A stretch of DNA of 64,000 bases from Strongylocentrotus droebachiensis (lineage: Eukaryota; Echinodermata; Echinoidea; Camarodonta; Strongylocentrotidae), in contig JAVYIG010005292.1 of the NCBI GenBank assembly GCA_035222895.1, forward strand, positions 62,001 to 126,000. The letters are read 5' to 3'. Numbering within the stretch: position 1 is the stretch's first letter; every line of letters starts with the position of its first letter. This document shows positions 62,301 to 64,000 of the stretch, in pieces. The notes below the pieces were generated by a model. It had not been told where the DNA came from. It did not search any database and saw nothing but the letters and a program-made list of their open reading frames with translations. A program made the position numbers and the translations under genes.

Positions 62301-64000
62301 ACGTCATACCTGTACATGTAATGCCTTAACACAGAGTTAGTGCCTTTCAGGCTCTGGACAGTTGATATGTGCCGTATAGAAGTCTCATCTGAATGCTCCT
62401 TTTCTAACGGTGTATATTCTTTATGTTAGCATGGACCCCTTTCACACTCGCACTTTAATAGATTCAGATCTGTATCTTATAGTCCAATGTGAATGCTCCC
62501 ATTCTAGCTGCACACATTCCCTATGTTAGCATGAAACCCCTTTCACACTCACTCTTACCTTTAGACCTGTATTTCAACTATGCTATTGTCTAACAGGTGG
62601 GTGATGGCGCTCTACCCTTTCACATATTATCCTGGAGTTATTACTTGCTTCCTTTCCTTTGTATGAGCACTTCTTGCACTGCTTTCCTCTTCCTGTATGC
62701 GGTGAGTATTCAATTCCTACCCCCGTCCCCCTTCCTCTTCGCTCCACCGCGCCCCCCTCTTCGCCCAACCTCTCTCCTCACCTTTCCCCCCTCATCTCCC
62801 TGCCTCTTTGTCGTTTGCCATCGGGTCTGTGGTAGTTTTAAGCTCTTATGGATGTGTTCATACGCTGATTTAATTCAATTGTGATTTAATGGAGTAGAAG
62901 ATTATTGAGTCTTGGAGATTGGTTGTCCATGTACAACACATGCTCCTGCAACAATTATAACAGAATTCCTAAATTCAATCGTGGATCAGGCATTACACCT
63001 AAACCTAACAAAGAAAATCCAACCCTATCCTAATGATAAGCGCAAATAAGCATGACACAAGTCAGAGGTCCAATATTAGACACGCGCAAGGCAAGGTACG
63101 CTTATTTTGCGCTAATTTTTAAACCATGGGTTATGTCAATGAGGGTTTAATCCATGGGTTAAATCTAAACCTCCTTTGTGAATTCGGGCCTATATGTTTG
63201 ACGAAATAGAGCCTGGAGCGATTGCCGCCAGATCAAATATCCATGAATCATTCAATTCATTATTGGGCAATCCTCAGTGTCGAGACCTGTCCCCCATCTC
63301 GTCCTTCACCAATCATGACTCACTTTGTGCACATTCCGTGAGAGAAATCTGGTAACGGCTCCATTCAAATCCGTTTCATTCATGTATGAACACATCCCCG
63401 TAGAGCTTAGGACTCTGTGATAGACCAGTGACAAGGCCTTGCAGGTAGCATGGAGGTTTAGCTTGGATATTCTTTTGTTTATTTTCTCCCCCAGCTGTTT
63501 GGTCATTTTTATATTATGTTGTGTTTTCAGGTACCATGTGGTCCTTTTAGCCACTGAAACCCCATCCCTGGGATTTTACTTCTTACCTTTCATAAGCGTC
63601 ACGTCCACTTGTCTCCTCTTCTTTGCCATGTATGCGGTAAGTAGGGTCGTCCGATGCCCCCCCCCCCCCCCTCCCCACCATCCTGCCCCTTTGAAGCTGT
63701 GTACTGGTTCAAAGCATTGTTTGTTGAAGGAGCATTGGTGGAACCTGGAAGTTTATAAACGTTCCATCTACATGTCTCGTCTTCTTTGCCATCTATGCAG
63801 TAGGAAGGGGCATCAAGTACCCCTGGCATCCTCCCTGCCCCTGTAATTCGCCCCTCCCCCCTTAAATGCCCCTTCAAAAAGGCATTTATTAGTGTCGCAT
63901 CTACTCGTCCATGTATGTCAGCCCCGTTTGGGGTAAGTACCGGTACATGTAGATGTGTCGCCCTCTTTGATGTAGCTGGTAAGTATATTTATCTTGTGCC
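31853..64000 (+). CDS. RNF13: RNF13/RNF167-type PA-TM-RING E3 ligase, 5' part
   Basis: Endomembrane ubiquitin ligase: a luminal protease-associated domain, one membrane helix and (outside the window) a cytosolic RING-H2. Visible exons are 31853-31969, 44101-44175, 44781-44906, 45755-45842, 49828-49909 and 59710-59815. All have GT/AG ends and compatible phases (0,0,0,1,2,0), giving 198 residues. A signal peptide (about 14-36) precedes the PA domain, with conserved pieces ACGPI (about 75-79), RGSCNFDKKVYNAQQARYMG, AIVYND and IPSVFVG. The membrane segment is YLIPFASIVGICFIVMLCFM, close to vertebrate RNF13. Sequons are at about N44, N87 and N159. The gene spans more than 32 kb because introns 1, 4 and 5 are full of mobile elements. 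Extra copies of the membrane exon lie at 62597 and 63531. Whether it is orthologous to RNF13 or RNF167 cannot be decided without the RING half. Confidence 0.9.
31970..33116. other. RNF13 intron 1, left part with ATGTAC repeats
   Basis: Intron 1 up to the 6.1-kb element. Repeated clusters of the self-complementary TGTACATGTACATG lie near 32242-32300, 32371-32400, 32505-32532 and 33085-33117. Open frames rich in Met-Tyr here are made by this repeat. No exon seen. Confidence 0.7.
33969..34007. repeat. 39-bp hairpin flanked by GTTCTGA
   Basis: Arms CCACTGATCTCTACCCAA and TTGGGTAGAGATCAGTGG (18 bp, perfect) with loop TTA. GTTCTGA occurs at 33962-33968 and at 34007-34013, directly bordering the hairpin. 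It looks like a very small inserted palindrome or a strong RNA/DNA hairpin. Confidence 0.75.
34400..34485 (+). other. Probable 5' non-coding exon of the Tudor-like gene
   Basis: A CpG-containing stretch ending CCCAGAAAAG before the strong donor GTAAGTTACC at 34486. The next acceptor that fits is AACAG at 35817-35821, which opens the coding exon with its ATG at 35862. The left limit is approximate. It is a candidate only. Confidence 0.4.
35350..35755. repeat. Foldback element in the Tudor-like gene intron
   Basis: AATTACCTTTAGTGATTGAA at 35510 and its complement at about 35590 lie in arms of roughly 170 bp. Paired blocks include GTACATTTTTGTAGATGTGC, GACGAGGTAAA and GCCTTTACTTACAAA. The loop is about 45 bases. 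Arms are about 90% identical. Non-coding. Confidence 0.8.
35862..36693 (+). pseudogene. Two-exon Tudor/PWWP-like gene with in-frame TAA
   Basis: Exons are 35862-36111 and 36416-36693 (TAA), joined in phase 1 (AAAG/GTAAAT, ATCAG/TT), 175 codons. The N-terminus MPGLSKHVPRKSWRDDMKAK is basic. A proline-rich repeat follows (GGAAEEPQPPGG-type units, five times). After the junction the frame reads VGDFVAVIFDDSWWPGEVTN, then a M-x-x-K-G-M-N-x-F-x-W-P core and LMPGPPAPVSNRYLGF. The V-G-D-x-V-A-V-x-x-D-x-x-W-x-P-G-x-V pattern is that of small Tudor/PWWP-type beta-barrels, often seen in transposon-borne proteins. The first repeat carries TAA (35958-35960) where the second has CAA, so this copy is interrupted after 32 codons. 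It is either a pseudogene, an allele or a sequencing error, because the rest is intact. Confidence 0.7.
37143..37151 (+). terminator. Candidate poly(A) signal for the Tudor-like gene
   Basis: AATAAA in the context TTAATAAACC, 0.45 kb after the stop codon. Other AATAAA words occur further on (about 38198 and 38229), so the assignment is weak. Confidence 0.3.
37505..37615. repeat. 16-bp minisatellite (AAACTGTTAGTCTTTA)
   Basis: About seven units of AACTGTTAGT(G/C)TTTAA with small differences, inside the 6.1-kb element, 3' of the Tudor-like gene. Confidence 0.85.
37616..39214. other. Right part of the 6.1-kb element, no gene recognised
   Basis: It contains three TTACA(T/C)TGGGA(T/G)TTT motifs near 38470, 38683 and 39044, a G+C-richer block with TACGGC..GCCGTA words at 37865-38140, and no convincing exon. 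The 111-codon frame at 37771-38106 lacks family resemblance. Confidence 0.5.
39242..40216. other. RNF13 intron 1; repeat fragments
   Basis: ATGTAC repeats (39297-39420), repeated AAAATGGCCGCTCA words (39617-39700) and a poly-T run. No exon seen. Confidence 0.5.
40217..40945 (+). mobile_element. hAT-like element with promoter and first-exon remnant
   Basis: The ends CAGAGATGCCAACTAGTACG and its near-complement ending GGTTGGCATCCCTG match the hAT pattern CAGGGATGCCAAC. CCCTGG lies directly outside both ends (40211-40216 and 40946-40951), a six-base duplication where eight is usual. Subterminal ATTACGG(A/G) words repeat near both ends. A CpG-rich block (40490-40640) precedes an ATG at 40675. 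The frame MSSTTKKRGKKLQTFKEEYS continues to TAA at 40756, and AACAG/GTATGT at 40777 looks like the end of a first exon. It resembles the N-terminus of hAT-derived zinc-finger proteins. The transposase body is absent, so this is an internally deleted copy. Confidence 0.8.
41112..41254 (+). repeat. tRNA-derived SINE, 5' part (tRNA-Ser-like head)
   Basis: 41112-41183 begins GTGTCGTGGCCGAGTGGTTT and ends GTTCGAATCCCGAACGACAC. The seven-base acceptor strands pair perfectly. An A-box-like TGGCCGAGTGG and B box GTTCGAATCC are present. The anticodon stem is badly mispaired, there is no long variable arm and the T stem has extra bases, so it is not a working tRNA gene. The body CCAGCACTTGCTACTCTCCA continues to 41254, where a hAT-like element interrupts it. 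It resumes at 41848. Confidence 0.75.
41255..41847. mobile_element. hAT-like MITE inserted in the SINE
   Basis: The ends TAAGGCTGCGACGGG and GTTGTGCACAGCCCTA (reverse TAGGGCTGTGCACAAC) are short imperfect inverted repeats. The 8-bp target duplication ATGGGTAC is exact (41247-41254 and 41848-41855). GAATATTCG words near both ends are inverted. The middle holds A-rich tracts (41343-41379 and 41680-41762) and no transposase. The 8-bp duplication supports hAT. Confidence 0.85.
41848..42000 (+). repeat. SINE, 3' part after the insertion
   Basis: It continues ATGGGTACCCGGTGTGATGC and includes CCCCAGGGAGTGGAGATTGT and GCACACAGTGTGTA. The same body, with a different tRNA-like head, is at 55934-56205 (AAGGAGTGGAGATGGTGCAC). 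Confidence 0.65.
42340..42715. repeat. TTATTACCCCTCCCCTTTA minisatellite
   Basis: About 20 units of TTACCCC(T)C(C/T)CCTTTA, interspersed with GTAGTTA every second or third unit, giving a higher-order period near 50-67 bp. The C-rich runs are spaced regularly on one strand, the pattern that can form i-motif or G4 structure. It lies in RNF13 intron 1. Confidence 0.9.
43140..43830. repeat. Clusters of ATGTAC hexamer repeats
   Basis: TGTACATG clusters at 43155-43170, 43264-43280, 43299-43316, 43401-43434 (the longest, about 34 bases), 43697-43712 and 43766-43795. The repeat is self-complementary on both strands. Met-Tyr and Thr-Cys frames across it are artefacts. Confidence 0.85.
44101..44175 (+). 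CDS. RNF13: RNF13 exon 2: luminal linker
   Basis: 75 bases between CTTGATTAG and GTATGATG, phase 0 at both ends. It gives TSPHNDTTAFQSVTAAFGSS then PHGEM, including the NDT sequon. It corresponds to the segment before G-(F/L)-L-x-x-(S/A)-x-P in RNF13. The donor is less typical (GTATGA) but fits the phase. Confidence 0.82.
44280..44525. repeat. Compound pyrimidine microsatellite in RNF13 intron 2
   Basis: In order: TTCTTCC patches, TGT triplets (44357-44386), CTT/TTC triplets (about 44387-44431), CTC/TCC triplets (44432-44457), three CGATCCT units, then CTC again. The sense strand is pyrimidine. This is 255 bases before exon 3. Leu- and Phe-rich frames here are artefacts. Confidence 0.92.
44781..44906 (+). 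CDS. RNF13: RNF13 exon 3: PA domain, first part
   Basis: 126 bases, phase 0 at both ends (TTTCAG and GTAAGA). It gives GLLVVANPIEACGPIQVPPL, LPNASGVYIALIKRGSCNFD and KK. The Cys pair (ACGPI and GSCNF) and G-x-x-x-A-L-I-x-R-x-x-C-x-F are hallmarks of the PA domain of RNF13/RNF167. NAS is a glycosylation sequon. Confidence 0.94.
44925..45317 (+). mobile_element. MITE family A, copy 3, next to exon 3
   Basis: It starts TTAAGGGATTGGGCAAC 19 bases after the exon 3 donor and ends ...TTAAACAATGCCTTTAA. It aligns along its length with 28811-29201 and, reversed, with 3820-4207. No coding capacity. Confidence 0.85.
45755..45842 (+). CDS. RNF13: RNF13 exon 4: PA domain, middle
   Basis: 88 bases from GTGCAG to GTAAGT. 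It gives VYNAQQARYMGAIVYNDEGN and VLTTMSGSQ plus one base (phase 1), which joins AT of exon 5 as TAT. Matches RNF13 V-x-N-A-Q-x-A-x-x-x-A-A-I-V-x-N. Confidence 0.94.
46916..49035. mobile_element. 2.1-kb palindromic element with internal tandem units
   Basis: The ends GAGGCTGTTCACACCG and its near-complement CGGTCTGAACAGCCTC are flanked by ATA on both sides. Inner ends also match in reverse (AAAAGTTGTTAAGTACAAGG near 47152 and its complement near 48955; AAATTCAGCC..TTGCCAGCT near 47210 and its complement near 48890). Inside are about three forward and two reverse units of roughly 340 bp, each with TCAATCCAGGAAGCCTGAAA, ACATGGATAATACGAC, TGACGAGGAATTCATTTATG and AATGGTGCAATGCAACATTG. AGCGCGCGCTAGA palindromes lie near the left end (46970-47125). 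No transposase. It lies in RNF13 intron 4. Confidence 0.8.
49550..49705 (+). pseudogene. Degenerate upstream duplicate of RNF13 exon 5
   Basis: This block and 49706-49870 are tandem duplicates, both containing GGCCCAGGATCTA, CATC(T/C)(G/T)ATCTGA(T/C)TTCATT and CATTTTTTCCCTTGCCA, then the acceptor and the start of exon 5. In this copy the acceptor CTATAG is intact. After it the frame reads IKQDNLIPSVFVT and stops at TAA (49700-49702). The rest of the exon and its donor are missing. Spliced from exon 4 it would truncate the protein within the PA domain. Confidence 0.8.
49828..49909 (+). CDS. RNF13: RNF13 exon 5: PA domain, end
   Basis: 82 bases between ACCATAG and GTATGT, entering in phase 1 and leaving in phase 2. 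It gives (Y)NKLIYIPSVFVGRDSGETL, QGMNYST and the first two bases of Gly. The I-P-S-V-F-(V/I)-G motif is diagnostic of RNF13/RNF167. NYS is a sequon. Confidence 0.94.
49970..50690. repeat. Diverged inverted-repeat element with CGGTCTCGTGGG words
   Basis: Arms pair GACAAAGACTAAGATTGACT (50121) with AGTCGATCTTAGTCTTTGTG (50351). At the outer ends, CCCACAAGACAGACGG (49989) pairs with several CGTCGGTCTCGTGGGT copies (50600-50665). The outer limits are not precise. Non-coding. Confidence 0.65.
50965..51150 (+). repeat. tRNA-derived SINE copy
   Basis: It starts AGCGCAATGGCTCAAGTGGT (A-box-like TGGCTCAAGTGG) and has a degenerate B box GGGTTTCGAAACC at about 51017. The tail ...TTGGTGGCTTAAACAAGCAT contains an inverted TTAATGCCGTC. 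The head cannot fold as a tRNA. Confidence 0.6.
51640..51760 (+). repeat. Dispersed repeat shared with 56835-56935
   Basis: Both places read TTGAAATAAAGTA..CACATTA(T/C)CACCAAGTCACACCA followed by ATGGAATAATACATGCAGTC or its variant and GTGTGA. Same orientation, about 5.2 kb apart, family unknown. Confidence 0.65.
52187..53252. mobile_element. GTCTCGCCTGCGTAGC element with internal tandem units
   Basis: The left end GTCTCGCCTGCGTAGC is matched in reverse at the right end (TTATGCAGGCGAGAC). A G+C-rich GGCGACGGCG block follows the left end. Then come four units of about 150 bp, each with TTGCTTCTTCTCC(C/A)TCATTT, CTTGACCGATTTTGATTTGG, TTTGCCTTATCTGGTAGAGC and TTATGCAAATTTATTCCAAA. I recall this as a widespread marine-invertebrate element type, without a name. 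No transposase. Confidence 0.8.
53719..54141. mobile_element. Inverted-repeat element carrying the same LINE RT fragment
   Basis: The left end ACCGTATATAACGGTGAATA..AACCGCAC pairs with the right end GTGCGGTTAATACACGAGGG..TTATTTACGGTAA. The interior 53805-54040 is LINE-derived and + oriented, followed by A-rich tracts (54045-54090). The ends are unrelated to those of 10930-11542. Confidence 0.7.
53805..54040 (+). pseudogene. LINE reverse-transcriptase fragment (second copy)
   Basis: 53805-53935 reads LAMSPGSVIGVLTHHSETRT then TLKFVCHLG, matching the - strand copy at 11105-11398. Near 53977-54012 another frame gives HGVPQGSILGP, the RT palm motif. There are frameshifts and stops between these parts, so it is inactive. 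Confidence 0.8.
55270..55345 (+). repeat. tRNA-like SINE fragment
   Basis: It ends CAGGTTCAAGTCCTGCTGG, a paired T-arm with perfect B box GGTTCAAGTCC. The preceding GATAAGCATTGTACATGC has only an eroded A box. Not a full tRNA. Confidence 0.55.
55934..56205 (+). repeat. tRNA-derived SINE, uninterrupted copy
   Basis: The head GTTGCCCTGGTCTAGTGGGT has an A-box-like TGGTCTAGTGG and a B-box-like GCTTCAAGTCCC. The body CACTAACATCCTTTGGCAAG, CCTCTCTCCATCCAGG and GGAGTGGAGATGGTGCACGC matches the SINE at 41112-42000. It ends near an A-rich AATAATAAAT. Confidence 0.72.
56206..58072. other. RNF13 intron 5, mixed repeat fragments
   Basis: It holds poly-G/poly-C runs (56350-56360, 56991-57004 and 57781-57790), the 56835-56935 repeat copy and no exon. 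Confidence 0.5.
58073..58305. repeat. Tandem duplication, about 125-bp period
   Basis: CATGTACATTATGATCATTA begins two copies (58073 and 58198). Both contain CTGGCTACATTTGTAAACAA and AAGCACCACAA..CCC and end CCAAACTGCACCATTA. RNF13 intron 5. Confidence 0.88.
58640..59030. repeat. Two adjacent tandem duplications
   Basis: TACTAATTTGTGGTTTA..GATAGATTACA(G/T)TGCCATA occurs at 58637 and 58787. CAACAT(T/G)TTTATGTGCACTG then CAAAGCAAAT occurs at 58873 and 58957. RNF13 intron 5, no exon. Confidence 0.8.
59710..59815 (+). CDS. RNF13: RNF13 exon 6a: canonical transmembrane exon
   Basis: 106 bases, entered in phase 2 (completing Gly) and left in phase 0, between CCCCCAG and GTAAGT. It gives YTIELTPGFVFPFH then LYLIPFASIVGICFIVMLCF and M. 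This is close to vertebrate RNF13, where YLIPF..IVGICLI..IFM forms the membrane helix. A pyrimidine-rich stretch of several hundred bases precedes the acceptor. It is the first of several homologous exons. Confidence 0.93.
59816..61109. other. Intron between exon 6a and the microsatellite
   Basis: It contains GGTCC/CTGGTCCAGCTCCTGG short repeats (60540-60620), a C-rich run (60735-60760) and no conserved exon. The RING-domain coding sequence is not present here. Confidence 0.6.
61110..61780. repeat. 670-bp compound CTT/CTC microsatellite
   Basis: CTT/TTC triplets (about 61180-61443) pass into CTC/TCC triplets (61444-61770) with a few CCTCTCC and CCCCCTCC interruptions. The sense strand is pure pyrimidine for hundreds of bases. 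All long Ser/Leu/Pro or Lys/Glu/Arg frames across it are artefacts. It separates exon 6a from its duplicates. Confidence 0.95.
62391..62570. repeat. Tandem duplication before exon 6b
   Basis: GAATGCTCC(T/C).TTCTA then CTATGTTAGCATG then CCCCTTTCACACTC occurs twice (from about 62391 and 62490), with a TAGATTCAGATCTGTAT-like or TAGACCTGTAT continuation. The second copy ends directly in front of exon 6b. Confidence 0.8.
62597..62701 (+). pseudogene. RNF13 exon 6b: duplicate with one-base deletion
   Basis: Between TCTAACAG and GTGAGT, but 105 rather than 106 bases. Entering in the same phase as 6a it reads WVMALYPFTYY. A Pro codon has only two bases (about 62631-62632), and the remaining frame is WSYYLLPFLCMSTSCTAFLF then LYA. 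With the gap placed there, both parts align to 6a and 6c without other indels. Shared positions are Leu5, Pro7 and Pro12 (with 6a), Tyr16, Pro19-Phe20 and Cys27. As sequenced it shifts the frame to a TGA. A decayed exon or a sequence error are both possible. Confidence 0.75.
63531..63636 (+). CDS. RNF13: RNF13 exon 6c: intact alternative transmembrane exon
   Basis: 106 bases between TGTTTTCAG and GTAAGT, with the same entry and exit phases as 6a, so it could replace 6a without changing the frame. It gives YHVVLLATETPSLG then FYFLPFISVTSTCLLFFAMY and A, 35 residues as in 6a. It keeps Tyr1, Leu5, Tyr16, Pro19-Phe20 and Cys27 but replaces the VGIC core with VTSTC and removes the Pro12-Phe13 pair. 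Including both 6a and 6c would also keep the frame only if phase 0 met phase 2, which it does not. Joined directly they are incompatible, so use would be mutually exclusive. Confidence 0.75.
63745..63800 (+). pseudogene. Exon 6 fragment 6d (3' end only)
   Basis: 63771-63800 encodes TCLVFFAIYA, nearly identical to the end of 6c (TCLLFFAMYA). It is followed by GTAGGA, a weakened donor. Upstream sequence (CTGGAAGTTTATAAACGTTC) resembles the middle of 6c with a deletion. The downstream C-rich intron also resembles that of 6c. Confidence 0.7.
63885..63979 (+). pseudogene. Exon 6 fragments 6e and 6f
   Basis: 63885-63905 encodes FISVAST (compare FISVTST of 6c), followed by scrambled sequence and GTAAGT at 63933. 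63955-63978 (TGTCGCCCTCTTTGATGTAG) resembles the TGTCTCCTCTTCTTTGCCAT end of 6c and is followed by GTAAGT. Both are degenerate, and the array seems to run beyond the window. Confidence 0.5.

Noticed and set aside
1-64000. CRISPR array, bacterial operons or riboswitches
   Set aside because: The tandem repeats have no unique spacers of even length, introns are abundant and no prokaryotic gene is present.

Overview
The window looks like nuclear DNA of a marine invertebrate. An echinoderm, most likely a sea urchin, is my best guess. The reasons are short exons (60-126 bases) in very long A+T-rich introns, dense terminal-inverted-repeat elements, many TGTACATGTA palindromes, scattered TAGGCCTA motifs and long poly-C runs. 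There are no operons, no Shine-Dalgarno sites and no ordinary long ORFs. Nearly all open frames of 60-300 codons are chance or low-complexity frames. Real genes had to be assembled exon by exon from splice sites, matching phases and remembered protein families.

Three conserved cellular genes are supported. (1) The 3' part of a TMEM256 homologue, + strand, exons 2362-2393, 3097-3177 and 3654-3809; its first exon was not found. (2) A complete four-exon TMEM254 homologue, - strand, 13012 to 9330, 123 codons. (3) The 5' part of an RNF13/RNF167-type PA-TM-RING ubiquitin ligase, + strand, from 31853 past the right edge. It encodes the signal peptide, the protease-associated luminal domain and the membrane segment; the RING exons lie outside the window.

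The most unusual feature is at the RNF13 transmembrane exon. The canonical 106-base exon (59710-59815) is followed by a diverged 106-base copy with the same phases and good splice sites (63531-63636), by a 105-base copy with a one-base deletion (62597-62701), and by three further fragments running to the window edge. This looks like a tandem array of alternative membrane-segment exons in an otherwise standard gene. Exon 5 also has a degenerate duplicate just upstream (49659-49702).

The rest is mobile and repetitive DNA. 14109-21130 is a 7-kb inverted-repeat element with an 80-bp minisatellite inside one end and a 44-bp minisatellite inside the other. It carries a transposon-protein remnant split by a 1-kb TA-flanked element whose removal restores the frame. 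25227-26137 is a nearly perfect 441-bp-arm palindrome flanked by a 9-bp target duplication. 33117-39241, inside RNF13 intron 1, is a 6.1-kb element with 27-bp inverted repeats that encloses a two-exon Tudor/PWWP-like gene broken by one in-frame TAA. 40217-40945 and 41255-41847 are hAT-like elements, the second inserted in a SINE. 10930-11542 and 53719-54141 are two different inverted-repeat elements that carry the same LINE reverse-transcriptase fragment. One 390-bp family occurs three times, at 3820, 28811 and 44925. Tandem arrays lie at 21455-22512 and 42340-42715, with large pyrimidine/purine microsatellites at 23.0-24.8, 44.3-44.5 and 61.1-61.8 kb.

All family assignments come from memory of protein families and from reading the bases. 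No database search was run.
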